Positions 7,958 through 16,869 are shown, numbered from the stretch's first letter. The stretch: 51,680 nucleotides of DNA from Ligilactobacillus ceti DSM 22408 (GCF_000423245.1 NZ_AUHP01000016.1:1-51680), one strand, 5' to 3'. Numbers and translations are program-made. Notes: generated from the sequence alone by a model not told the origin.

Positions 7958-9124
7958 TTATTTAGCAGCTTTTTTCTTACGTTTAACAGCTGCTTTTAAC
8001 ATAAACGGTGCAATTAAAGTAGTTAAAATAATAACTAAGATAATTGATGAATAGTAATCCGCAGATAATAGTTTTGATTCATAACCTAATTGGGCAATAA
8101 TTAAAGCCATTTCTCCCCGTGATACCATCCCGGCACCAATAATATCGCCTGAATTATAATCCATTCCTGCAACTTTGGCACCAATTCCACAACCGAGCCA
8201 TTTTGTTAAAACAGCCACAACTGTTAAAGCGATAATGAACAATAAGTCTTTTCCTAGTCCATCAAAAGTCATATTCAAACCAATACTTACAAAGAAAACG
8301 GGAATAAAGACTGCATACCCAATTGGTTCAATACTATGATCGACACTTGTTTTATATGGTGTTTGACCAATCGCAATCCCTGCGAAGAAAGCCCCAACAA
8401 CACCACTTAAACCAACTAATTCAGCAATATAAGCCATTCCTAAACCAATTACTAATGACATTAAAATCACAGCACTTGGTACGAAAATCTTTTCACTTAA
8501 ACTCATTAAGTAAGGCGCAATCCATTTTACAACGAAATAAATTCCGACAAAGTATAACACTTGTAAAAGTAATGTCATTAAGAAACTCATTTTAGGTTCA
8601 CTCGAAGTAGCTGCACTTCCGAATAAACTAACAAAAGTACTTAAAATAATAACAGCAAGAATATCATCGATTACAGCTGCACCTAAAATTGTCATACCTT
8701 CTTTAGATTCTAAATAACCTAACTCTTTTAAAACTTCTACAGAAATACTTACCGATGTGGCAGAAAAAACAACCCCTAAGAAAATTGCTTCATGCATATG
8801 AAAATCAAATAACTTACCTGTTAAAAAGATTAAACATAATGGTAAGATCACCCCGGTAATCGCTACTGAAAACGCAGGCTTAATATATTTTTTCAAAAGT
8901 TCTAAATTACTTTCCAAACCGGCAATAAACATTAAAATAATAACTCCGATTTCAGAAAACATATGCACAAATGTATCACCTTGAACCCAACCTAAAACTG
9001 CCGGTCCCAATACAATACCAACTAAAAGTTGTCCGATAACTGCGGGGATCCCAATCCGGCGACTGAAGTGTCCTGCTAGAGCCGTACTAAGTAAAATAAG
9101 ACTCAAGATCCCTAAATATGCCAT
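7958..9124 (-). CDS. CPA2-family cation/proton antiporter (NapA/KefB-like)
   Basis: This integral membrane protein of 388 residues has about 12 hydrophobic segments and the hallmarks of the CPA2 exchanger family. GIPAVIGQLLVGIVLGPA and GVIILMFIAGLE are near the N-terminus, the paired acidic region AAVIDDILAVIIL carries the two transport aspartates near residue 155, and SRGEMALIIAQLG is near the C-terminus. It probably exchanges Na+ or K+ for protons for pH and salt homeostasis; no NAD-binding RCK domain is attached. I prefer the ATG at 9124, eight bases after GGATGG. An ATG four codons earlier abuts GGAAGG directly. It is transcribed alone, divergent from pepX. Confidence 0.9.
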   Translation of the reverse strand: MAYLGILSLILLSTALAGHFSRRIGIPAVIGQLLVGIVLGPAVLGWVQGDTFVHMFSEIGVIILMFIAGLESNLELLKKYIKPAFSVAITGVILPLCLIFLTGKLFDFHMHEAIFLGVVFSATSVSISVEVLKELGYLESKEGMTILGAAVIDDILAVIILSTFVSLFGSAATSSEPKMSFLMTLLLQVLYFVGIYFVVKWIAPYLMSLSEKIFVPSAVILMSLVIGLGMAYIAELVGLSGVVGAFFAGIAIGQTPYKTSVDHSIEPIGYAVFIPVFFVSIGLNMTFDGLGKDLLFIIALTVVAVLTKWLGCGIGAKVAGMDYNSGDIIGAGMVSRGEMALIIAQLGYESKLLSADYYSSIILVIILTTLIAPFMLKAAVKRKKKAAK

Positions 9125-9269
9125 AAAATAAACCATCCTTCCATGTTTAACACACTATTTATTTAATTATAATAACTTTAATCTAACTCTTTTAGTATAT
9201 CATTTAAATTTTGCTTTTTATACCAAAATCTGAACACGTCTCTCATCTCTTCTTTTTTTACTTGTTATC

Positions 9270-9298
9270 TTTACGTTTCCTTACTCAGCAAGTACAAT
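9270..9298 (+). promoter_or_regulatory. Probable promoter of pepX
   Basis: TTTACG (9270-9275) and TACAAT (9293-9298) are spaced by 17 bases and end 34 bases before the pepX ATG. The -35 matches only four of six consensus bases, so the call is moderate. Confidence 0.45.
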
Positions 9299-9332
9299 AA
9301 TAATTAAAGAAAGATTAGAAAGGACTGTTAAT

Positions 9333-11780
9333 ATGAAATTTAATCAATTCGCACCACGGCAAGTTTCCCTTGAAACACAAATTCAAGAATTAATTAATTT
9401 AGAATTTTTAACTGATCGTTTGCTTGAAAAAGATGAAATGGATAAAATTTGGCTTCATTTTCTTAAACAAGTATTTCCCCAAGCACAAAGTCCAACTGCA
9501 AAACATGAACAAATTGCTGATTTATTAGCATCTAACACTCAAAATGTTTTTGATTTCTTAAATGAACATGAAATTACAACTAATGCATTTTATAATGTTG
9601 CTTTACAGTTACTTGGTTTTGAAGTTGATTTAGACTTTGAACTCGCAAATCCTTTAGCTGCCATGGATCAAATGCAACTCTTCCATGTTAATGAAATTAA
9701 TTCTACTCATGATTTAATTACAGCTTGTTACTACCTATTATTAACTTATACAAAAGGTGGGCAAAATTACTTAGATTATTTAGCAACACTTGGCTATTTC
9801 GTTCCTTTATATGGTCGTCCAGCTGGTATGAAACCAATCTTTTTCAACGGTCAATCCCAACCTGTCTTTAATACGAAAAAATTAATTAAAGAAGTTGTCT
9901 ATGTAGAAAGTGATTTAGATACTGATCAAGATGGCCAACGCGATTTGTTGAAAGTTGAAATCATTCGTCCAGCAGAAACCAACTTTAATTTACAAGTTCC
10001 AGCCGTCTATACGGCAAGTCCTTATAACCAAGGTGTCAATGAAGTTTCTAGTGATAAAATGTTACACAATGTCAATCAACCTTTAACAACTAAAGAAGAA
10101 AATAACACTACCTTCAAAGATATTGCTTACCAACCAAGCCACATTGAAATTCCTAAAAAACGCGAAATTAAAGAAATTGCTTTAACCGCTGAAAGTTCTT
10201 TTGGTCGTGAAAGTTCCTATACTTTAAATGATTATTTATTAGCACGTGGTTTCGCTGTTGTGTATGCAGCTGGTATTGGTACGATGGATTCTGATGGAGT
10301 TAGAACTTGTGGTTCCACAGCTGAAACAAGTTCAACTGTTGCGATTATTGAATGGTTAGCTGGCAAAAGAACCGCCTTTACTAATAAAACTGACAACATT
10401 GAAATCAAAGCTTGGTGGTGTAATAAACACGTTGCTATGACTGGTAAATCTTATTTAGGCACTTTAGCAACGGCTGCAGCCACAACCGGAACACCTGCTT
10501 TAAAAACAATTATTTCAGAAGCTGCTATTTCTAGTTGGTATGATTATTATCGTGAAGGTGGGCTTGTTATCTCGCCTGGAGGCTATGTCGGTGAAGACGC
10601 TGATGTTTTAGCGGAACTTTGTTTTAGTCGCCGTAAAAAAGCAGCTGATTATCTTAAAATCCAACCATTCTTCACTGATGTTTTAAAACAAATGGCTCAT
10701 GATCAAGATCGCATCACTGGTAACTATACAACTTTCTGGGATGAAAGAAATTACTTGCATAACCTTGATCAAATTAAAGCAAAAATTGTTATGGTTCACG
10801 GACTTAATGACTGGAATGTTAAACCGAAAAATGTCTTTAATTTATGGCATGGTCTGGATGACCTTCCTGTCGTGAAAAAATTAATTCTCCATCAAGGGCA
10901 ACATATTTACATTAATAATCTCCGTTCACTTGATTTCTCTAATATGATGAATTTATGGCTTTCCAATCAATTATATAATGTTGATAATCAAGCTGAAGAT
11001 CATTTACCAGATTTATTAGTCCAAGATAATACACAACCAGAAACATGGATCACACCTCATGAATGGCATAAATACCATAACTTAACTTTGAATTTACAAG
11101 AAGATGCCCTTTCTACACAAGACGGCGACAACACAATGTTAAGTTTCAAAGATTGGGTTGATCAACCAGATTTTGAAAAATACGATAAAAACATCCCTGC
11201 TTGGATGGCTGATTTAATCAGTACGGATGCTTCAGCTCTTGAAAATAATCGTTTAATCTTTAAAACCGCTCCACTCTCAAGTGATGTAACCATTTCTGGT
11301 GCACCAACTGTTTCCTTGCGACTCCACACTGACAATAATCATGGTTTAGTCAGTGCTATGTTAGTTGATTTTGGTGAAGAAAAACGATTAAATGCTGATC
11401 CATCACCCGTGTTTGGTGCTCGCCTAGGTTTAGGTTTTGACTGGCGCGAAGAACCGTTAAAAGAATTTACTTACGAAAAAAATCCGTCCCCTTGGAAATT
11501 AATCGCCAAAGGTCATTTAAACTTACAAAATAAAACTGCCCTTTGGAAAAATGACCAAATCATTCCAGGTGAAAGTTATAATTTTGAATTTGAGTTACAA
11601 CCAACTTACTATCATTTGCTTAAAAACCATCAATTAGGTTTAATTGTTTATGCAACTGATTTTGAAATGACACAACGAGGTAATGAACATATTACGTACA
11701 CACTAGATTTAGCTAATTCAAAATTGAACTTAGCCATCGATAAAAAAGAGGTTTTAAATAATGAAAATAAAAAAAATTGA
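9333..11780 (+). CDS. pepX: Xaa-Pro dipeptidyl-peptidase
   Basis: This 815-residue cytoplasmic serine peptidase of family S15 removes X-Pro dipeptides from the N-terminus of peptides, a key step in casein and other proline-rich peptide use by lactic acid bacteria. The nucleophile lies in GKSYLGTLA near residue 370, the catalytic Asp in VHGLNDWNVK near residue 492, and the His in HQGQHIYINNL near residue 523. The first ~145 residues are the helical N-terminal domain involved in dimerisation, and the last ~220 residues form the jelly-roll C-terminal domain. The length is typical of the lactobacillus enzyme. AGAAAGGA precedes the ATG. It overlaps the downstream VOC gene by 20 bases. Confidence 0.97.
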   Translation: MKFNQFAPRQVSLETQIQELINLEFLTDRLLEKDEMDKIWLHFLKQVFPQAQSPTAKHEQIADLLASNTQNVFDFLNEHEITTNAFYNVALQLLGFEVDLDFELANPLAAMDQMQLFHVNEINSTHDLITACYYLLLTYTKGGQNYLDYLATLGYFVPLYGRPAGMKPIFFNGQSQPVFNTKKLIKEVVYVESDLDTDQDGQRDLLKVEIIRPAETNFNLQVPAVYTASPYNQGVNEVSSDKMLHNVNQPLTTKEENNTTFKDIAYQPSHIEIPKKREIKEIALTAESSFGRESSYTLNDYLLARGFAVVYAAGIGTMDSDGVRTCGSTAETSSTVAIIEWLAGKRTAFTNKTDNIEIKAWWCNKHVAMTGKSYLGTLATAAATTGTPALKTIISEAAISSWYDYYREGGLVISPGGYVGEDADVLAELCFSRRKKAADYLKIQPFFTDVLKQMAHDQDRITGNYTTFWDERNYLHNLDQIKAKIVMVHGLNDWNVKPKNVFNLWHGLDDLPVVKKLILHQGQHIYINNLRSLDFSNMMNLWLSNQLYNVDNQAEDHLPDLLVQDNTQPETWITPHEWHKYHNLTLNLQEDALSTQDGDNTMLSFKDWVDQPDFEKYDKNIPAWMADLISTDASALENNRLIFKTAPLSSDVTISGAPTVSLRLHTDNNHGLVSAMLVDFGEEKRLNADPSPVFGARLGLGFDWREEPLKEFTYEKNPSPWKLIAKGHLNLQNKTALWKNDQIIPGESYNFEFELQPTYYHLLKNHQLGLIVYATDFEMTQRGNEHITYTLDLANSKLNLAIDKKEVLNNENKKN

Positions 11781-12132
11781 AGCACTAACTTTACCAGTCA
11801 GTGATTTAATCCGCGCAACACGTTTTTATCATGAAGTTTTCAACTTACCTTTAATTCAAGAAGATCACACTCAAAAAATTTCAACTATGCGTTGTGGGCA
11901 ACAATTCTTGAATTTAACTGAAGCAACTAATTTTACGCCAATCAATTTAGGGTTACGAATTATTGTCGGTGATAACTTAAGTGATGTTTTAAATCACTTA
12001 AAAAGTTATTTCGTTGAATTCGTCTCCGAAGAACCAACTAAATCCATTGGGTTAGAAGGTTATTTACTTTCTGTGAAAATCAAAGATCTTGATGGTAACA
12101 TTATTGAAGTTGCAACTTATAGTGATCGTTAA
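11761..12132 (+). CDS. VOC-superfamily (glyoxalase-like) protein
   Basis: This 123-residue single-domain protein has the paired beta-alpha-beta-beta-beta modules of the vicinal oxygen chelate fold: LPVSDLIRATRFYHEVFNL at the start and VKIKDLDGNIIEVATY at the end. The terminal Glu of IIEVATY is a usual metal ligand. The equivalent His/Gln ligand at the N-terminus is not clear, so catalytic activity (glyoxalase, dioxygenase or fosfomycin-type) cannot be assigned. Its start lies 20 bases inside pepX, so the two are translationally coupled and share a terminator. Confidence 0.8.
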   Translation: MKIKKIEALTLPVSDLIRATRFYHEVFNLPLIQEDHTQKISTMRCGQQFLNLTEATNFTPINLGLRIIVGDNLSDVLNHLKSYFVEFVSEEPTKSIGLEGYLLSVKIKDLDGNIIEVATYSDR

Positions 12133-12137
12133 AATAA

Positions 12138-12182
12138 AAAAATTCCACCCCATCCTCAATTTGAGGTCGGAGTGGAATTTTT
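12138..12182. terminator. Bidirectional terminator between the pepX operon and queT
   Basis: An 11-bp outer stem (AAAAATTCCAC and complement) and an inner CCTCAA/TTGAGG helix are flanked by A runs and T runs on both sides. It lies between the convergent stops at 12132 and 12186 and can serve both strands. Confidence 0.9.
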
Positions 12183-12185
12183 ATT

Positions 12186-12683
12186 TTAAGCTGTTAAATC
12201 AACTTTTTTACTAATTGCCCAAAAGATAACAGCACCTAAAGCAACAGAGATAAATTCTCCGATAGCAACTGTTAAGTATGAGAACCAGAATGGCAATCCT
12301 AAAACGTAATATAATTCTAAACCAATAATCCATGAGGATAATGTACAGATAATTACGACGATTGCAAATTTCGCTGGTAATTGCTTAACTTTTTGACTTA
12401 AATAATAGCTAATTGATGTCATTAATAAAGTTTCAATCGAGCCAAATACGACATCGACTAATCCCATTGATGACCAGAAATTAGCAATAATGCACCCTAA
12501 AGTTACAGCCCAAATATAACGTTTATTGAAAATTGCTAAGTTATTAAAAATTTCCGCAAAACGAATTTGAATTGCACCAAAACTTAATGGTGCGAAAAGC
12601 ATTGTTAAAGCAACATACAATCCAGTTACAAGTGCCGCTTTTGTGACACTAACTAATCGTGTATGAGTTGAAACGTTGTCCAT
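12186..12683 (-). CDS. queT: QueT-type queuosine precursor transporter (ECF S component)
   Basis: This 165-residue membrane protein has about five hydrophobic segments and the QueT/COG4708 signature: LTMLFAPLSFGAIQIRFAEIFNNLAIFNKRYIW in the N-terminal third, then FWSSMGLVDVVFGSIETLL. It is the substrate-binding S component of an energy-coupling-factor transporter and works with EcfA, EcfA' and EcfT encoded elsewhere. The substrate is a queuine-pathway precursor, probably preQ1 or preQ0. The ATG follows AGAAGG by 11 bases. A preQ1-I riboswitch in its leader independently supports the assignment. It is a monocistronic gene with its own promoter. Confidence 0.93.
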   Translation of the reverse strand: MDNVSTHTRLVSVTKAALVTGLYVALTMLFAPLSFGAIQIRFAEIFNNLAIFNKRYIWAVTLGCIIANFWSSMGLVDVVFGSIETLLMTSISYYLSQKVKQLPAKFAIVVIICTLSSWIIGLELYYVLGLPFWFSYLTVAIGEFISVALGAVIFWAISKKVDLTA

Positions 12684-12701
12684 GATAAATCTTTCCTTCT
12701 T

Positions 12702-12741
12702 CCTAGTTTTTTATTATGGTGGGATGTTTACGAACCACCAG
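12702..12741 (-). promoter_or_regulatory. preQ1-I riboswitch upstream of queT
   Basis: On the minus strand a 6-bp P1 stem (UGGUGG at 12740-12735, CCACCA at 12722-12717) closes a 12-base loop beginning UUCG and ending in C. It is followed by the A-rich tail AUAAUAAAAAACUAGG. Loop length, the loop-terminal C and the tail match the Bacillus preQ1-I aptamer. The loop C-G can pair with the tail C..G as in the known H-type pseudoknot. The tail AGG lies just before the queT ribosome-binding site and no terminator follows, so control is probably at translation initiation. Confidence 0.85.
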
Positions 12742-12765
12742 TGACTTTAAATTGCCACGTTTTCC

Positions 12766-12794
12766 AGTATAAAAAACATTCGATTAAAACTCAA
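12766..12794 (-). promoter_or_regulatory. Promoter of queT
   Basis: TTGAGT at 12789-12794 and TATACT at 12766-12771 on the minus strand are separated by 17 bases. Transcription would start near 12759, about 18 bases before the riboswitch. Confidence 0.75.
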
Positions 12795-12808
12795 GGTTAT
12801 TTTTACAC

Positions 12809-13798
12809 TTAAACTAAAATATCTTGAATTAATTGAAGTTCTTCAGCTGAAAATTCTAATTGTTTAGCTGCTTCTAAATTAGCTTCTAAGTGTTTGATAC
12901 TTGTTGTACCAATAATTACACTCGAAACAACTTCATCTTTCAATAACCAAGAAAGGGCCATTTGTGATAATGTTTGACCACGTTCTTGCGCAATTTTATT
13001 TAATGCATTTAATTTTTTCACAACAGCATCTTTGCCATCTTTGAAAATATAAGCACTTGTAGGATGAATTGGAAAATCTTCGGGAATCCCATCTAAGTAG
13101 CGATCTGTTAATAATCCTTCTGCCAAAGGTCCGTAAGCAACTAATCCTTTATTTTCTACATCTAATTCTGTTAACAAGCCGGTTTCTTTAGCTTCTTGAT
13201 TCAACATGTTATAAGAAAATTGGTTAACTGTATAAGGTGTTCCCAAATCATCGAAAATTTTAGCCATTTCTTTAGCTTGTAAAGTATCAAAATTAGAAAT
13301 TCCAATATATAAAGCTTTACCATCACGCACAATTTGATCAAAAGCTCGTGCTGATTCCCATAAATCTGTTTCTGGATCAAACCGATGTGCATAATAGAGA
13401 TCAACATAATCTGTGCCTAAACGTTCTAAACTCCGATCAATTGATTGCATAATTGTTTTACGTGATAAAAACTCACCATAAGGTCCTGGAATTGTCCGAT
13501 ATCCCACTTTTGTTGTGACAACTAATTCATCACGATATGGTTTTAATTCATCTTTTAAAATATCACCTAACAATTTTTCTGATGTTCCAATTTCAGGAAC
13601 ACCGTAATGATCAGCACCATCGAAACTAAAAATACCTTCATCGAAAGCTTTTAAAATAACTTGTTTCCGATCATAATAAGGATCAACACTACTATAGTTA
13701 TGCCACATTCCTAAAGAAATAACCGGCAAACGTAGCCCTGTATTGCCTACACGACGATAAGGTAATTTATGATAACGATCTTCATTTGCTAAATACAT
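12809..13798 (-). CDS. Aldo/keto reductase of the YghZ/Gpr type
   Basis: This 329-residue (alpha/beta)8-barrel oxidoreductase uses NADPH to reduce aldehydes. FDGADHYG (residues ~57-64) carries the catalytic Asp and Tyr, TTKVGY the Lys, and YYAHRFD (residues ~137-143) the active-site His. IGTTSIKHLEANL near the C-terminus contacts the NADPH phosphate. The N-terminal part (YRRVGNTGLRLPVISLGMWHNY) resembles the subgroup of E. coli YghZ, an L-glyceraldehyde 3-phosphate reductase, so methylglyoxal detoxification is plausible. The ATG at 13798 was chosen because GGAG lies eight bases before it; two TTG codons precede it in frame. The gene is 24 bases downstream of the fluoride-channel pair and may be co-transcribed. 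Confidence 0.88.
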   Translation of the reverse strand: MYLANEDRYHKLPYRRVGNTGLRLPVISLGMWHNYSSVDPYYDRKQVILKAFDEGIFSFDGADHYGVPEIGTSEKLLGDILKDELKPYRDELVVTTKVGYRTIPGPYGEFLSRKTIMQSIDRSLERLGTDYVDLYYAHRFDPETDLWESARAFDQIVRDGKALYIGISNFDTLQAKEMAKIFDDLGTPYTVNQFSYNMLNQEAKETGLLTELDVENKGLVAYGPLAEGLLTDRYLDGIPEDFPIHPTSAYIFKDGKDAVVKKLNALNKIAQERGQTLSQMALSWLLKDEVVSSVIIGTTSIKHLEANLEAAKQLEFSAEELQLIQDILV

Positions 13799-13822
13799 CA
13801 ACAAAACTCCTTTATTTTTTGT

Positions 13823-14176
13823 TTAGCGGCCTAACATTAACCCGATATATGCTAAAGCTAAACCACCACCATATGTTGTAATAAAATAAATTAAAAATAA
13901 CTTCCAGCGACGATCACGTACTAAAACTAATAATTCTGTATTGTATGTCGAAAAGGTTGTATAACCACCCAAAAGCCCTGTCCCTAATAATAACGGTAGG
14001 CGTGGATCAGCTAAAGCTAAACTCGTTAAATAGCCTAACATAAACGCACCACTTAAATTTAAAAATAAAGTTGCTCCGGGGAAAACGCCGCCGACTTTTC
14101 TTTTATAAAAATTTGTAATTAAATAACGTAACGAAGCACCAATCCCGGCACCGATACCAACTAAAAGCATTGCCAT
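13823..14176 (-). CDS. crcB2: Fluoride channel Fluc, second subunit
   Basis: This 117-residue membrane protein has four hydrophobic helices and the CrcB/Fluc motif GLLGGYTTFSTYNTEL (residues about 69-84), whose Phe and Thr line the fluoride pore. It exports fluoride passively as an antiparallel dimer; paired genes in Gram-positive bacteria usually form heterodimers. Its ATG overlaps the stop of the first subunit gene in TAATG, so the two are translationally coupled and likely made in equal amounts. No fluoride riboswitch was recognised upstream of the pair. Confidence 0.92.
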   Translation of the reverse strand: MAMLLVGIGAGIGASLRYLITNFYKRKVGGVFPGATLFLNLSGAFMLGYLTSLALADPRLPLLLGTGLLGGYTTFSTYNTELLVLVRDRRWKLFLIYFITTYGGGLALAYIGLMLGR

Positions 14177-14562
14177 TAACGTTTACCTCCTCTATTCGCA
14201 ACTGCAATTCCGCACATCATCCCAGCGATAACTGCTAAAAAAGCACCAATCATACTAATTCCAAGATATAAAACAGCATAATTTACACTTTGATGATATA
14301 ATTTCCAAAAATCCATGCTAAAAGTTGAAAATGTAGTAAAGGCTCCGATAAAACCTGTTCCGACACCAACTGTAATCCATTCGGAAAAATCTTGTACTTC
14401 AGTTGCATAATAAGTAATAAATGCTAAAACAAAACTCCCTACAATATTAACAATAATCGTTCCGGTACTGTCCATCCATGCTCCTAATAAATAACGGCAA
14501 ATACCGCCAAAAAAAGCAAAGAGCGCAACACTTAAAACATCTTTTAATCGTTGTTGCCACAT
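14176..14562 (-). CDS. crcB1: Fluoride channel Fluc, first subunit
   Basis: This 128-residue four-helix membrane protein carries the family motif GVGTGFIGAFTTFSTFSMDF (residues about 66-85) and an N-terminal GGICRYLLG helix. With the overlapping downstream gene it probably builds the dual-topology Fluc channel that lets F- leave the cytoplasm. The two paralogues differ clearly in sequence, as expected for obligate heterodimers rather than a recent duplication. The 95-base gap to the preceding HAD gene shows only an AAAGGAA ribosome-binding site and no terminator. Confidence 0.92.
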   Translation of the reverse strand: MWQQRLKDVLSVALFAFFGGICRYLLGAWMDSTGTIIVNIVGSFVLAFITYYATEVQDFSEWITVGVGTGFIGAFTTFSTFSMDFWKLYHQSVNYAVLYLGISMIGAFLAVIAGMMCGIAVANRGGKR

Positions 14563-14657
14563 AATAATAGTTCCTTTCTGTTTCTTGAATTTGTTTAAGA
14601 TTATACTCTTTTTAACCTTAATTTGTGAACTATTACCCTTTGTTTTTCAAAAAATAA

Positions 14658-15491
14658 TTACTTTGCCTGAAAAATAAATTTATCGATTACTTCGGCTACC
14701 GCACCTTGGGCATTCGTTTTTTCAGTAACATAATCGGAAACTTCTTTCACAAAATCACGTCCATTTTTAACACAAACACCTAAACCCACTTTTTCAATCA
14801 TGCCAATGTCATTACCATTATCACCAATCGCAATAATTTCTTCAGGTTTAATACCTAAGCGTTCTCCTAAAGCTAACGCTGCAGTCCCTTTATCACAATT
14901 AGCTAAATTACATTCTACATAACGATCAGATGAAAAAGTGATATTTAATGGTGCTGGTGAATGTTCTTCTAAATACTTTTTAAAAGCAATTCTTTCAGCT
15001 TCATCATAAATATTAAATAAAATCTTGAAAATCGGTACTTCACGTAAAAAGTCCAAATTATCCCCTGGTAAATCCTTCCAATCAGGGATTCTTGGATCCA
15101 TATATTCCCGATCACCATCGTTAATTTGATAAACATATAATTGATCCATCGTATAAATATGAATATCCCCATCTGGATAGCGTTCTTTCCCTAAATTAAA
15201 GAGAGTATCTACTAACTCATGCGGGAATGCCTTCACAATTACTGGACGAACATCTTTGTTTTCTAAAACAGCTGCCCCATTAAAAGAAATCACATACTGA
15301 TTTTCTTTTTGATAAAGGTCTAACTCTTTTAAAATATTTTGTACAGAACCTGGATTACGCCCTGTATTCGGTACAAAATAAATACCTTGTTCAGTAGCTT
15401 TCTTGATAGCCTCTTGATTCACAACTGGAATCTGAGCATTACTATCAATCAATGTTTCGTCTAAATCACACACGACCATTTTGTAAGCCAT
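14658..15491 (-). CDS. Cof-type HAD-superfamily phosphatase
   Basis: This 277-residue cytosolic haloacid-dehalogenase hydrolase of subclass IIB has motif I VCDLDETLID at the N-terminus (nucleophile Asp10 followed by the acid/base Asp12). Motif II is FVPNTGRN with the Thr, motif III is the Lys in KGTAALALGERLG, and motif IV is IAIGDNGNDIGMIE near residue 225 with the metal-binding Asp pair. Such Cof/YkrA-like enzymes dephosphorylate sugar phosphates, FMN or pyridoxal phosphate; the substrate cannot be told from sequence. GGAGGAG precedes the ATG. Confidence 0.88.
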   Translation of the reverse strand: MAYKMVVCDLDETLIDSNAQIPVVNQEAIKKATEQGIYFVPNTGRNPGSVQNILKELDLYQKENQYVISFNGAAVLENKDVRPVIVKAFPHELVDTLFNLGKERYPDGDIHIYTMDQLYVYQINDGDREYMDPRIPDWKDLPGDNLDFLREVPIFKILFNIYDEAERIAFKKYLEEHSPAPLNITFSSDRYVECNLANCDKGTAALALGERLGIKPEEIIAIGDNGNDIGMIEKVGLGVCVKNGRDFVKEVSDYVTEKTNAQGAVAEVIDKFIFQAK

Positions 15492-15560
15492 TATATCTCC
15501 TCCTCTTTTAACGCTCGCTCATATTTTAACATAATTTGATTTAACTTTTGGGCTATAAAA

Positions 15561-15592
15561 AAAGACTACCTAGCATTCGCTAAGTAATCTTT
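15561..15592 (-). terminator. Terminator after the GNAT gene
   Basis: A 14-bp stem with two G-U pairs (minus-strand arms AAAGATTACTTAGC and GCTAGGTAGTCTTT) around GAAT is followed by T residues, just beyond the stop at 15598. It separates the acetyltransferase unit from the HAD gene. Confidence 0.8.
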
Positions 15593-15597
15593 TGCTT

Positions 15598-16122
15598 TTA
15601 CAGTTCTTTCACTAAAATCACAATCGAAACTGGTTTTTGATCATGATTTTCAATTGTTTGTTCTGCTACTAAAACAAATTCTTGCTGCATGAAAAAATTC
15701 AACGCGGCCACTTGATCAACGGCCACTGCTGTTCCTAAACTTTGATAACCTTCACGTTTCAATGTTTGACAAACTTTTTGAATAATTTTCGTACCTAAAC
15801 CGTGATTCAATTCACTTTCATCGAGCATCAACAAGCCTAACCAGACAGCCTGATTTTCAGGATAACCTAAAACCAAATCTAAAATTGCTACTAACTTTTC
15901 CTCTTTAAAAATTCCTAAATAAAACTTTTGTTGCATCTGACAACCGGGTGGTAAAGTCGTTAAATCAGCCAAGACCATTTCAGCTGTTAAAGTTGCTTTT
16001 TGAAAAGTTGCATGATAGTTCGGGTGTTGTTTTTGTAAATTAAAAATCTGTTCTTGATCAGCATCCGTTAAAACACGGACTTGATAATCATTTAAAAAGA
16101 AATTCAAACGATCAACTAACAT
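15598..16122 (-). CDS. GNAT-family N-acetyltransferase
   Basis: This 174-residue protein shows the GNAT layout: a beta strand and loop YLGIFKEEKLVAILDLVLGYPE, then WLGLLMLDESELNHGLGTKII where the pyrophosphate-binding loop of acetyl-CoA (here NHGLGTKI) follows the fourth strand, and AVAVDQVAALNFFMQQEFVLV near the end. It transfers an acetyl group from acetyl-CoA to an unknown amine. Its start lies nine bases downstream of the TerC gene, so the two form an operon. The partner gives no clear hint of its substrate. Confidence 0.8.
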   Translation of the reverse strand: MLVDRLNFFLNDYQVRVLTDADQEQIFNLQKQHPNYHATFQKATLTAEMVLADLTTLPPGCQMQQKFYLGIFKEEKLVAILDLVLGYPENQAVWLGLLMLDESELNHGLGTKIIQKVCQTLKREGYQSLGTAVAVDQVAALNFFMQQEFVLVAEQTIENHDQKPVSIVILVKEL

Positions 16123-16131
16123 TTAAAAACC

Positions 16132-16869
16132 TCATTTCGCATTATTAATCTTATGAACAATAAATGTTCCGATAAAGCAAACAACTACAAAACCACCAAA
16201 CCAAAGAGCAGGAATTTCAATATCAATCATCGGAATTGTTAATAATAATTTAATCCCAATAAATCCAATTAAAACATAAGCCATCGCTTTTAATTCTGGT
16301 AAAATAACCATTAAACGCATAATAACTTCCGCAATTCCCCGCATACATAAAATACCAATAATCCCACCAATTAAAACAATTACTGGGTTAGTAGAAATCG
16401 CTAAGGATGCTAAAACAGAATCAACAGAGAAAACAATATCCATTAATTCAATCGAAATAACAACTTGCCAAAAGAGCGGTAAAAAGCGATCCCATTTTCT
16501 TTTATGTTCTTTTTCTACTTCTGGTTTGGGATGACGTAACCGATAAAAATGTGTCACAGATAAATAAATTAAATACCCCGCACCGACTAATTTAATTTCC
16601 CAAAAATCAATTAAATATGTGCCTAAACCAATTAACAGAAAGCGGAATAAATAAGCTCCCCATAATCCATAAAATAATGATTTTTCTTGTTCTTTTTTAG
16701 TTGGTAATTTTTGTGTTTGTGCAGCTAGCACAATTGCATTATCAACTGATAATAAACATTCTAATACAACTAAAGTTAAAATCATCATCCAGTCTTGACC
16801 GGATGTAATAACTGTTCGCCAATTTTCTAAATCAAAAAACGGCCCATACATATTCTCTAGAATACCCAA
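16132..16869 (-). CDS. TerC-family integral membrane protein
   Basis: A hydrophobic protein with seven or so membrane segments and the TerC hallmarks: VVLECLLSVDNAIVLAAQ near the N-terminus and IELMDIVFSVDSVLASLAIS in the middle, where the repeated SVD aspartates would bind metal. Family members export manganese or other metals, in some bacteria to metallate secreted proteins. The start is uncertain. I list TTG at 16869, which follows AGGAGTGGGG, giving 246 residues. The ATG of MYGPFFDLENW at 16851 lacks a ribosome-binding site, and the frame extends upstream to 16962 without family-like sequence. It leads a two-gene unit with the GNAT gene. Confidence 0.82.
   Translation of the reverse strand: MGILENMYGPFFDLENWRTVITSGQDWMMILTLVVLECLLSVDNAIVLAAQTQKLPTKKEQEKSLFYGLWGAYLFRFLLIGLGTYLIDFWEIKLVGAGYLIYLSVTHFYRLRHPKPEVEKEHKRKWDRFLPLFWQVVISIELMDIVFSVDSVLASLAISTNPVIVLIGGIIGILCMRGIAEVIMRLMVILPELKAMAYVLIGFIGIKLLLTIPMIDIEIPALWFGGFVVVCFIGTFIVHKINNAK

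Noticed and set aside
14563-14657. Fluoride riboswitch before the crcB pair
   Set aside because: The upstream stretch is short and A/T-rich and lacks the GC-rich pseudoknot of the fluoride aptamer; not supported.
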